Positions 55,476 through 64,000 of a stretch of 64,000 nt of DNA are shown here, one piece after another. The notes beneath the pieces are model-generated. The model was not told the DNA's origin and searched no databases. It saw nothing but the letters and a program-made list of their open reading frames with translations. The DNA comes from Trichobilharzia szidati (lineage: Eukaryota; Platyhelminthes; Trematoda; Strigeidida; Schistosomatidae): contig OX235272.1 of NCBI GenBank assembly GCA_944472155.2, positions 16,910,354 through 16,974,353 of the forward strand. Reading direction: 5' to 3'. Within the stretch, counting starts at the first letter, position 1. Each line of letters opens with the position of its first letter. The translations under genes and the position numbers were made by a program.

Positions 55476-55708
55476 TTCCTATGCGTTCCCAGTGGAACAT
55501 AGGGCTTCAAGCTAGTGGCTTGAAGTTTCTGTAGCAGTGTGGATTTTACAGGATGGGGTTGCTAGCCACTTCATGCCCAACCTTTCCTCTTCACCAGCAT
55601 TATTTCTGGCTTAGCGAGGTAAAGGAGTGCGTCCAGTGGCCGGGGATCGAAACCCGGACCATGTGCATGGTCGGCGAGCGTCCTAACCGCCGTGCCACCG
55701 ACGCCATT
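55476..55708 (-). mobile_element. S1 SINE, near full length
   Basis: Minus strand: head 'ggcgtcggtggcacggcggt' with B box 'gggtttcgatccccggcca', body 'gggcatgaagtggctagcaa', and RTE-type tail 'gaagccctatgttccactgg' ending 'gaacgcatagg'. Same layout as 29637-29872. Confidence 0.88.
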
Positions 55709-56022
55709 AAATTGATACTTGTTTGAATTATTTTGTAATCCTCCACCTTTTAGTCGATTGTATTCGAATGAAATGATCGTTTGTGTGTTAACATGTTGGC
55801 TTCTTGTTCCGATGTTTCAGCGATGAGTAGAGATTAACGCAGTGTTACTTGATTAGTGGTGGGTCATATCATATTCGAGTAGTCACCAACACCGAGTAAA
55901 CCTAGAACCTAGTGCCCTTCCTTTTAAAAGGGGGATTTGAGTTTTCTTGGGACCACTATCATCACTCACTGAGCAGAAATCAATTACATCAAATGAACAA
56001 GTCCCAGATTGGACACAGATTA
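55709..56022. other. Unassigned stretch
   Basis: Parts near 55780-55990 resemble worn S3 sequence ('gttaacatgttggcttcttg', 'agcgatgagtagagat'), too weak to call. Confidence 0.35.
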
Positions 56023-56725
56023 TATTATTATTGTTTCCTTTAATTCCTAGAGGAACATAGGGCTTCAGCCGTGCGTCTCCATTGCGTTCGGTTCTCTGCT
56101 AGAGTCTCCACCTGGCTCCAAGTCTGCCCACACGTTTTCATCTCCTCTTCACATGACCTCCTCCAAGTCACCCACCCTCGCACTGACCACCAACTCGCCG
56201 CTTCCCTTTCGGGTTCCACTCGAGCAATGGCTTGTCTAGTGATGTCACTTGATGCATTGTTTTCTCATAGTATGGCCAGCCAATCCATCTCCATTTCTTC
56301 CTGCCTATTTGTTTCACAATCGGTTCCTGGTTGGTTTGCTCTCAGAGATCCCTGTTGCTGATCTTTTTCTGGCCGGCCATCTGATCTTGAGTGGTATTGA
56401 GCGAAGACAACTAGCTGTTAATGAAGGTGTGTAGTTTGTTTGAGATGCTCTTTATGACGCGCAGTGCAAGTCTCTGATCCGTATAGTGAGTAGCACTGAC
56501 TGGATTCACATTGGAGTTGAAAATCCGGATCTTATTTTCTTTCATGCTGAGTGCTGTTGACCTCCTCACACAGACTTGAGAGTAGTGAAAGCTTGTCTTG
56601 CTTTTCCGATCCTCGCTGCTTTGATATCCTCGTCAGTTCCGTTCGCCTGTAGTTGAAACGATGCTTCCCAGGTAGGTAGGTAGGTAAAGGAGGTTGTTTC
56701 TTTCAGGTTCCTCCCATTTATGCTG
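56023..56725 (-). mobile_element. RTE-A LINE, 5'-truncated
   Basis: Minus strand from 'INGRNLKETTSFTYL' through QANGTDEDIKAARIGKARQAFTTLKSV to the C-terminal end and tail 'tcctctaggaattaaagga'. Confidence 0.88.
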
Positions 56726-57469
56726 ATTACTTGCTGGATTACACTGTAGATCATGATCAAATGAATGAAGTCAACAAAAAAATGAGTTCAAGTATCTTAC
56801 TAGGGTGTCACTTTCAACCTTAGCCATGAGTCATAACGGTCTGCTGAATTTATTCCATTAGGAGATAAAGTCTTTATGTGAATTCTCCCGCAATTGAGTC
56901 AAGTGCTCTGATGTCAGAAGCATCAACCCTCTGTAAATGCAGATTTCAGTAGTAATCACACCTAATGAATGCTAAGACAATTCAAAAAACTGATATGATT
57001 GGTAATACAGTCCAACAGACTGTGAGTGATAATAATCTTGAGATCCTCTAGAACGCTAATCTTATAGATTAACACAATGTCAACTAGTGGAACAGCACAA
57101 CAGTATCACCATCATCATACGAAAACCAGAAGAGAAGACAAACAGCTGATAAAGAGGTGTAACCGTCCTAAATAACGGTCAAGACAGTTGAGGATGCTCC
57201 TAAGTATTAAGTATGTTTTAAATGACATTTGAAAACACTAAATTTATTTATTCTCATTGTTTTCTTAAAACGCTAACTTCGTGCAGCATGAGTTATAACT
57301 GATGTGCCACGCAAAATCTCATCGTTTGTGCGACAGTTGAGATACTACCCAGATGCCTGGGCTGAAGCAGGTAGTTGTCTTAAGAAGCCACCCCCACCAC
57401 CGGGACTTCGACATGAAGTCTGATCTACAAGGCTACGTTCTCAAGGTTTTCGTTGACTAAAACAGGCTC
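56726..57469. other. Unassigned stretch
   Basis: No gene or repeat recognised; 57430-57469 may already be PLE-end sequence. Confidence 0.3.
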
Positions 57470-57600
57470 TGCAATTAATAGTGTTCTCTGAGCTGGTTGG
57501 TTTGGTTGCGGAGCTTTCGTCGTCCTTCTGGACAACATCTTCAGCGCAATATTTAGCTCCGCAACCAAACCAACTAGCTCAGAGAACACTATTAATTGCA
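57470..57600 (-). repeat. Near-perfect hairpin with a hammerhead core in its loop (PLE class I end)
   Basis: Arms 57470-57515 and 57555-57600 (46 bp each) are reverse complements with one mismatch. The 39-bp loop holds, on the minus strand, CTGAAGA, an extra T, stem II GTTGTCC/GGACGAC and GAAA. The minus-strand arm continues 'gctccgcaacc', giving CTC|CGCAA, which fits a cleavage triplet plus a stem I strand that pairs with TTGCG. Confidence 0.85.
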
Positions 57601-58429
57601 AATCATCCACCTGAGCTACAAATCTTCTCTATTATTTTAAAACAGGTTCTCATGTTATTCTATCCTTTTGAATTTTGGAACCGATATACACCACAGGTTT
57701 TGAATCAAGGTTCACAATGATTTCTTAGGCGGACCTGGATGTTCACCAGGGTGATTGTAAGCTCCGGAAATTAGCATTCGCCCTTTCACGTTTGTGAGGA
57801 ACACCCCAGCTGATTGAATGCGGTGAATAGGATTTACCTGGTGGAAGCAAAACATGATGCGACACTTTATTTTTCACCTCGTACCAACTTTATTTATATC
57901 GTTTTCTCTATGATTCCTATAAATAAATCAGTGACATCCTTCACAAAATTAAAAGTGGGATAAATTTAACCATTCGATTACCTTGACGTAGTGTTTTGTC
58001 ACTATTACGAATGAAGTATTCTGATTAGTAGCAGAGGTAAATGACTACTAACTACTCAGACCAGTCAGTAAGTAGTATATACTATCTTGTGATTGTGTTA
58101 GATGATGATAGAACAAAATTTAAGTGGTAAATTAACGAACAATGGAACTGAAAAGAGTTAATTCGATTTACTAAAATCTATGAGGGATTTCTATAGATAC
58201 TTTATGAGTAATAACTGGTTTTAAAAGCAGTTTTATCTACCTACAAACCAACAAGTGAAAATTATTCCATTTGAGTAGGGACTTCTTGTCACCAGATCTA
58301 TCAAGGATGGTAGGATAGTATACGACCAAATGGTTGTTTACAAGGTTTGAAGAAGGCTGTGTGCTACGTGCATGCGTCTCGCTCTCATAATGATTATATG
58401 TTTCGATAATTCAACGGTACAGACCTGGG
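57601..58429. other. Unassigned stretch
   Basis: 57601-57625 is an inverted copy of PLE-end sequence found at 58595-58615 ('gtagctcaggtggatgatt'). Otherwise nothing recognised. Confidence 0.4.
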
Positions 58430-58586
58430 TAACCCCTCACCTGGTGCAGGATTCAATTCCCTACCGATGCACTCCTAAAACACGATTAATCAGTAGTATT
58501 CCCGGTAAACAACTAAGGTTGGCTGTGAGGCTATCAACCTCACTGCTCCTGGAACATCAAGGTGTACGCTTGAAGCCCTATGTGGT
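58430..58586 (+). mobile_element. S1/S4-like SINE, truncated by a PLE
   Basis: B-box-like 'ggattcaattccctaccga', body 'aaggttggctgtgaggctat', and tail 'gcttgaagccctatgt' cut off exactly where PLE sequence begins. Confidence 0.65.
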
Positions 58587-59600
58587 GGAGAAGATTTGTA
58601 GCTCAGGTGGATGATTTTGATGTGGTTGTGTTCTCTGAGCTGAATAGTTAATTTGCGAAGCTTTCATCACCCTAATAGGTGACATCTTCAGCGCGTACTT
58701 CAATTTGAAGTGAGCTTTGAGATTTCTCCACAAGTTTATTAATCATCCCTCCCGGTGACCTTGGGCGTGATTGGTTGTTTTTGTGCGTTTTCACACCCTC
58801 TAGGCTACTTGTATTGGAACTGATTGTTTCTTTGACCTTAACTTTGACCCTTTGTGTGTGACGTTTCTTTCTTATCAGTTGATAAATTTTGTCTATCTCG
58901 ATGTGTCTATTAATTGATGATTCACTGGAATGCCAAGCTTACAAAAATTCTCTAGAATTCTTGTTGTTTCCTCTGTCTAATATTTGAACGTTGTCCCAAT
59001 CGAATTGATGCCCGTGGTTGTCTGTATGCAGCGAAATGAGCGAGGGAGTGGATGCGATGTCTTTTCACGGCTAGCTTATGTTCGTGGATACGAAGACGAA
59101 GGGGACGTCCACTTTGGCCAATGTAGTGTTTTCGCAGTTGATGTGATTTATTTTGTAGGTGATGTTGGTTTTATCTACTTTCGTTGTTGAGTCTTTTGGT
59201 TGACATAGAATTGAAAGAAGTGACTTTGTTGGTTTTTGTACGACGTCAATTCCTGAAGGTTTGAAGAGTCTCGCAGTGATTTCTGAGATGTCCTTTATAT
59301 ATGGTAAGGAGATTTTCTTTGTGCTTTCCTTGAGGGCTTTTGGTTTGATAGGTTGGCTTGGGGGTATATGTCTTTTGATGAAATTCCGTGGGTATCCATT
59401 CTTCTGGAAGACGTTCATGAGATATTTTTCTTCAATTTTCCTTAAGGTAGGAGTGCTGCAATGAGTGCAATGAGTGTTTGTATGCAATTCCTTTTGTATC
59501 TTATTGGGTTGTTGCTGTTGTAATTCAGTATTTAATCTGTTTGAGTTGATTTTCTATAGACCTGAGTTTCTAATTCTCTTGTGGTTGTTTGCTTGAAGTC
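58587..59600 (-). mobile_element. PLE class I, C-terminal coding part and terminal region
   Basis: Minus strand: THCSTPTLRKIEEKYLMNVFQKNGYPRNFIKRH (RT linker), LPYIKDISEITARLFKPSGIDVV, KSLLSILCQPKD and TNITYKINHINC, then after a frameshift KHYIGQSGRPLRLRIHEHKLAVKRH (GIY-YIG). The terminal region carries a hammerhead-like block at 58652-58697. Decayed but close to 60597-61250. Confidence 0.85.
58652..58697 (-). ncRNA. Hammerhead-like ribozyme motif, PLE class I
   Basis: Minus strand: GCG stem I, CTGAAGA, extra T, stem II GTCACC/GGTGAT, GAAA, short stem III AGCT, CTT cleavage triplet, CGC closing stem I. Compared with 60638 the stem II pair A-T is replaced by G-C on both sides, a compensatory change. 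Confidence 0.65.
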
Positions 59601-59640
59601 CTATGTTCCTCTCGAAATGCAAAAGAACAAATTTATTGGT
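59601..59640 (+). repeat. RTE-type 3' tail scrap
   Basis: 'cttgaagtcctatgttcctc' is the SINE/RTE 3' tail without an identifiable body. Confidence 0.55.
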
Positions 59641-59930
59641 AACTGATTTTTAGTTAGCAACGTGTTGGGAAGTCCTGACCGATAGGTGTCCACTAAGTCA
59701 CCAGAGAAACCAAACACTAGTTGACGACACTGATCTGTTTACAGTAAATACCCCGGGGTTGGAACTCATGGGTCATTGGGTTGAGTATTTCAACGGTCAG
59801 TGGTCTCGCCTCTTAATGGATGTGTGGTGTTGAAAAGTCTAGAGCTAAAAAGAGAAATAACCGTTCAGTAAACCTTGGTTTCCAATGATTTTCTAACTTA
59901 AAATCATTCAGATGCCTAAAAATTAACACG
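59641..59930 (+). mobile_element. S2 SINE, decayed
   Basis: 'gggaagtcctgaccgatagg' (S2 5' part), 'cggtcagtggtctcgcctc', 'gtgtggtgttgaaaagtcta' and 'ggtttccaatgattttctaa' follow the S2 order; the hammerhead core is lost. Confidence 0.55.
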
Positions 59931-60389
59931 TGAAGGAAAAACACCTATTACTGTTTTCTCACCTCTCATAGAAAATTTGAGGATTTCTATCTTAGTTTTC
60001 AACCAATTTCGTTTTTCATTCGTTTTTACTCTTTTCTTCTTTTTTTTGTTGTTGTTGTTGCTTACTCTTTACTTTTTACTACGGTCATTTAATAAAGTAT
60101 TATTATTACTATTATTATTTTTTTATTATTAAATCTTCTTAAGTAAGCTTAAAGTGTTTCATCATCAATTATTCATTCTGAAAAGTGTTGATTATTTCTT
60201 TATTTAACAGTCTTCATACACACAAACACACACACACATATACACATACTCACAAAAAAGTTTGTTTATCACTACAGTTGTTATGGTTATGCAGTTAGTT
60301 GAATTATACGACAGTTCGCTTCTTTGTTTCACACACTGTCTTCTTGTCTCTAATACATTATTAACGAGGTGTTTATTTGTCGTGATTTG

Positions 60390-60592
60390 ATTGGATTCTA
60401 ATTTGGTCATGGATTGATATCAATCAGAGAATCATTAAAAACTAACCAGGGGGTACTGCACAAATATTTCGTTTACTTTGCCTGAGACTCTTCTGTAATA
60501 CGCACCCATAACCCCGCAAGGGATCGTATGTAGGACCTACAGGTTACGGGGTGAGCTCATTGACTATTTAGTGAAAGAATGAATGCTAACCA
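60390..60592 (-). mobile_element. S2 SINE, 3' half
   Basis: Minus strand: 'gagctcaccccgtaacctg' (anticodon side of the head), 'tgggtgcgtattacagaag' and 'agtctcaggcaaagtaaacg' (damaged stem II), then the end 'aatgattctctgattgata'. Confidence 0.65.
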
Positions 60593-60596
60593 AAAA

Positions 60597-61250
60597 CTAC
60601 TTCTGATGTGGTTGTGTTCTTTGAGCTGGTTAGTTAATTTGCGAAGCTTTCATCGCCCTACTAGGCGACATCTTCAGTGCATACTTCAATTTATTGAAAT
60701 GAGCTTTCAGATTTCTCCACGAGTTTATTAATCATCTCTCCCATCGGGTGACCTTGGACGTGATTAGTTGTTTTTGTGTGTTTTCACACCTTCTAGGTTA
60801 CTTGTATTGTCACTCATTGTTTCTCTGACTTGAACTTTCACCCTTTGTGTGTGAGGTTTCTTTTGTCTTTCTCGGTGTGTCTATTGATTGATGATTCACT
60901 GGAATGCCAAGCTTCTAAAAATTCTCTAGCATTCTTGTTGTTTCCTCTGTCTAATATTTGAAAGTTGTCCCAGTCGAATTGACGTCCGTGGTTGTAGTGA
61001 TATGAGTGATGGAGTGGATACCATGTCTTTTGACGGCTAGCTTATGTTCGATGATGAGAAGACGAAGGAGACGTCCACTTTGGCCAATGTAGTGTTTTTC
61101 GCAGTTGATACAATCTATTTTGCAGATGATGTTGGTTTTATCTACTTTTGCTATTGAGTCTTTTGGTTGACATAGAATTGAAAGAAGTGACTTTGTTGGT
61201 TTGTGTATGACGTGAATTCCTAGAGGTTTGAAGAGTCAAGACAAACAAGA
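60597..61250 (-). mobile_element. PLE class I, second copy
   Basis: Parallel to 58587-59600, same strand, with the same endonuclease part (KINCINCEKHYIGQSGR-type across frameshifts) and the terminal hammerhead-like block at 60638-60682. Truncated upstream near 61250. The two copies share the outer end 'gatgtggttgtgttct'. Confidence 0.83.
60638..60682 (-). ncRNA. Hammerhead-like ribozyme motif, PLE class I
   Basis: Minus strand: GCA in place of stem I GCG, CTGAAGA, extra T, stem II GTCGCC/GGCGAT, GAAA, AGCT, CTT, CGC. Stem I is weakened by one mismatch. Confidence 0.6.
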
Positions 61251-61959
61251 CTGAAACATAAGAGAAATGAAACATTGCACAATAAATTTGGTAGTGAATG
61301 CCAGTGTTGAGTACTCCCCATGCCCTAGAGAATAAGAAATACTAGCTAGGGTTTATCAGTTAGTTAGTTATCTAGTTGGTCATTTAGTTGATAGATTACC
61401 TATTTACATACCTACCTCACTTACTTACACACCTAGCTTCCTACTTATCTCCATACTTACTTAACTGTCTACATACTCACACAATCCACCCCCTTACTCC
61501 TACCCTTTTGCTTACACACCTCCTTGCTTACTAACGTTCTTACTTACCTCCTGCATGTTCAATAAAAGCACATACCGACGAATCCGACATTTTTTATTGG
61601 ATGATTAGAGCGTCTTGCAGTACTCATTTAGGTACTCAACATTCATTGGTTTTAGATTTGTAACTGTTATCATTTCCTTACCATAAATTAAGTTCCCATT
61701 ATATGTGAGTATGCATTTCGCAGCCAAAGTAAACTGTTCAGGATAAAATATCCCATGTATGACGCTGAGTCTTACTGAATTTATTTAAATAGCGCTATAA
61801 TTTTTCTCAATTTTTCCCTAAAATAACTACCTTCACCAGCCTAAAGCCAAGTTATGACTGACTGATAAATTTCAGTCAGCATACACATTAATCAGTACAT
61901 TCGTATCATTGATTACTCTATTCACTATAGTATTACCGGAGATGAATCATGAGATTAAA
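61251..61959. repeat. Low-complexity TTAC-rich tract (61364-61560) in unassigned DNA
   Basis: About 200 bp built of degenerate TTAC/CTTA-like units (agttagttagtta, acttacttacac, cttactta). Strand-asymmetric in C over G. No gene recognised around it. Confidence 0.6.
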
Positions 61960-62475
61960 TAGCTCAATGTAAACGACTTTAACTGCAGCACTGAATGAGC
62001 CAGGTTCGAATCTCAGAAGAAATATGAGTTTCTTCAATATAGCAGATACGCTGAGCTGACTGGTGAGAGCCAGCAAGCGCGAAACCTAGGTCGAAGGCTT
62101 CCTACCGACTGCCTCCAACCATCACTAGTGACTGGCCCTATTCAGGCAGTTAACCTGGGGTTCTAGTGGGAAGCCGTGACCAGTAGGGTACAGCAGGTTG
62201 AAGATGAGGCAGTAACTCTTCGAAGAAGACATTCAGAAATGGTCGCGCTATGTCGTGAATTGGCAGAAGTTAGAATTCAAGGACCATTGGATCGGGTCCC
62301 AGTGGCTTAATGGTATACGAGCTCGCCTTGTAACCAGAAGGCCCTGGGTTCGAATCCCGGTGGGTGCGTACTGCTGAAGAGTCCCAAACTAGGCTGACGA
62401 AACAGCTCTCCAGTACTCCCAGGTGGTTTTCCAGTGGTTCTCTAACTGATGTCAGCTCATGATGAAATCCTCCAT
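61960..62475 (+). mobile_element. S2 SINE, longest copy, with hammerhead-like core
   Basis: An upstream segment with its own B-box-like 'ccaggttcgaatctc' (about 62000), the S2 5' body ('gttctagtgggaagccgtga'), tRNA-like head (A box 'gtggcttaatggtatacgag', B box 'gggttcgaatccc'), hammerhead block 62362-62420 and 3' end 'gttctctaactgatgtcagc'. The head looks Thr-tRNA-like around the anticodon arm (TTGTAA), inferred only. Confidence 0.82.
62362..62420 (+). ncRNA. Hammerhead ribozyme-like motif in S2 SINE
   Basis: GGG/CCC outer and GTACTG/CAGTAC inner stem I (6 perfect bp), intact core CTGAAGA (62374-62380), stem II GTCC/G-GAC with a small insertion (gct), GAAA, minimal stem III CAGCTC and cleavage triplet CTC just before CAGTAC. 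Other copies supply the uninserted stem II (GTCC/GGAC) and the palindromic stem III CAGCTG with GTC. Confidence 0.7.
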
Positions 62476-63751
62476 GCAATCAAACAAAATCCCTACAAAA
62501 CCAATACTTGAAAATGTAATATATGTTGTAAAGTGTTAGAACGATCTAAAATGTTCGAAGGTGATAAGAGGATGGGACAAATTATAAAATGGTAAGAAAG
62601 GCAGCAGCATAATGCCAAGGCAGTGAGAGGTGGATCACAAAATCCTTCTCCACAATAAACTATATTTTATAAGTAGTAGTAGTAGTAGTAAGTTAGTAAG
62701 TAGTTTCAGTAAAATTGGAACCTTTTCCTTAAATGCATCTTAAAAAGGGGCTAAAACACAGAAATGTCTGATTTTTTTTTCGGATGTCATTAAGCAAATT
62801 ACTTATTAAATGTTGCGATTATTATTATTATGTTACATTTCATCCAAATCATAGTAATTGCATTATTATATATCGAAAATGGTTTTATCATTTTGTAATT
62901 GAAAGCTTTGGTACAGTAACATGTTTTCGCATGTTACTCTTTCCCTCATAATATTCCCACGTCCCCTACCTGCTTTCTTCTTCTTAATTCAACAGCCTTT
63001 CCAATGTATTTTCTTACTACCTTTGTTTTAGCATACTTTACCTTAGTTACATTAAGTTAATTACAAATTATTTTAAAGGAAGGTTAGCTATATAGTACTT
63101 CTCTGTGTGCATGTGTACGTCTGTGTGCTTGCATTCAGTCGTGCTTGTGTAAGGAGGCCAACCACTCGCCAGTCTGTTCCTTTGTTCAGTTGAATAGCCA
63201 CATTTTTACTACTGAAACAATTATTCAGTAGTCATAATCCACCATACAAAATACTTCTATAATCTAGACAAAATAAAATTGCCAAATTCAAGTGGGTTGT
63301 CTAACATTTTTTGGAACTAATTTCCAAATTATAAGTCATGCAAATGCCTAATTACGTGTAATTTTATAATATAAAGCGTAGTTGATTTAGGTATTTAAGT
63401 TTTCTAGACTAGAGACACTTGAAAAATGGAAGGAAGAGATTTTATCAGAATAATTTGAGAAACTAACGTACAAACTGCTTTCTGTGGTTAAGAGTCTAAT
63501 CCAGGTACAAAACACATCCGGCCTAATTTGTTAAAACAGTACACATGAATCAGTTTTATTAGGGGATGAAAAAAACCTTGTTTTTTCTACTGCAAAGGTG
63601 TTCAGTTTTGTTCAGTGGACTGCGACTAAAGCTCCTTTCATAATGTTGTGTCACACTAATCAGTTCAAACTATTCATTCGGAGTCTATGAATACTACTAC
63701 ATTTTGTATAATCTGATCGATATCATTACAGGTAATTCCATATTAGTTTGT
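62476..63751. other. Unassigned AT-rich stretch
   Basis: (TAG)n at about 62673-62692 and an ATT run near 62820. No gene or interspersed repeat recognised. Confidence 0.35.
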
Positions 63752-64000
63752 TTATTTCATATATCACACAGTGAAACAGTATTATTTACTGGATGACGTT
63801 TCGAACAAAATTTATTGTTCAAATTCTTATGAACTAAAACATAGATTAGATAATTTAAAATTAGATATTGAAGAGAAAATGGTTAGTTTTGACATTGTCA
63901 GTTTATACACACGTATACCAATAAATATGGCTATGAAGGCAGTCAGAAACGAACTCATTTCTGACCAAGAACTCGAACTTAGGACAAAAGTGCCACTTGA
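63752..64000 (+). mobile_element. PLE reverse transcriptase fragment, running off the window
   Basis: Open for 83 codons: YYLLDDVSNKIYCSNSYELK, LDNLKLDIEEKMVSFDIVSLYTRI and PINMAMKAVRNELISDQELE. SFDIVSLYT-IP is the conserved early-palm motif of Penelope RTs, which use VSFDVVSLFT-IP. It is intact up to the edge, so the copy may be longer and younger than the other PLE pieces. Confidence 0.8.

Noticed and set aside
58600..58740. Type III hammerhead closing through stem III
   Set aside because: A hairpin exists upstream (acttc/gaagt), but bases next to the core do not pair; the type I fold with GCG/CGC fits better and is shared by related copies.
59071..59487. 138-codon minus-strand ORF as a host gene
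   Set aside because: It matches the PLE RT linker (NGYPRNFIKRH) and runs by frameshift into a GIY-YIG domain.
62303..62372. Functional tRNA gene (Thr-like head of S2)
   Set aside because: Acceptor ends do not pair and the same head recurs with a SINE body at 17900 and 31210.
1..64000. CRISPR array, bacterial operon or phage content
   Set aside because: No regularly spaced repeats, no ribosome-binding sites, no prokaryotic gene density; the repeats are eukaryotic retroelements.

Overview
This is an AT-rich, repeat-saturated window of animal genomic DNA, most probably from a parasitic flatworm of the schistosome type. The repeat set is the basis for this: tRNA-derived SINEs with hammerhead-ribozyme motifs that closely resemble the known Schistosoma Sm-alpha SINE, RTE- and CR1-type LINEs with ATT/AAT tails, and Penelope-like elements (PLEs) with GIY-YIG endonuclease tails. 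No operons, rRNA genes, CRISPR arrays or convincing functional tRNA genes were seen. The species call is inference from repeat resemblance, not from a search.

One host gene is supported: the first coding exon of a protocadherin-like cell adhesion protein at 25155-27671 (+), about 839 codons with an N-terminal hydrophobic segment and five cadherin repeats. It ends in phase 0 at a clean splice donor. Everything to its right would then be a very large intron or intergenic DNA; no later cadherin exon was recognised in the remaining 36 kb.

The rest is layered mobile-element debris. (1) RTE-type LINEs, all 5'-truncated, fall into subfamily A (3' end reading 'tcctctaggaattaaagga'), subfamily B ('ccactaggaacccaaggga') and older decayed copies called D here. 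(2) CR1-type LINEs occur at 8.7, 9.9-11.3, 31.9, 38.4 and 42.4 kb. (3) PLE fragments occur at both window ends and at about 5.8, 22.4, 28.3, 34.6-37.3, 45, 47.4, 52.8-54.3, 57.5, 58.6 and 60.6 kb. (4) SINE groups: S1 (Glu-like tRNA head, with either an RTE-derived tail or an unrelated A-rich tail), S2 (Thr-like tRNA head plus a hammerhead-like core and inverted ends), S3 (Sm-alpha-like with hammerhead) and S4-like elements with RTE tails. (5) Two solo LTRs lie at 2.5 and 12.4 kb in opposite orientations, the second flanked by an exact-length 259-bp direct repeat.

The recurring theme is small self-cleaving RNA motifs. A CUGANGA core, a stem II and a GAAA box appear in S2 and S3 SINEs and in several PLE terminal families, in a type I arrangement with a very short stem III. 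Stem pairings are preserved by compensatory changes between copies. The RTE LINEs and several SINEs share a 3'-terminal hairpin, consistent with SINEs using RTE machinery. Nesting (RTE in PLE, RTE in RTE) with readable target-site duplications gives a relative insertion history.
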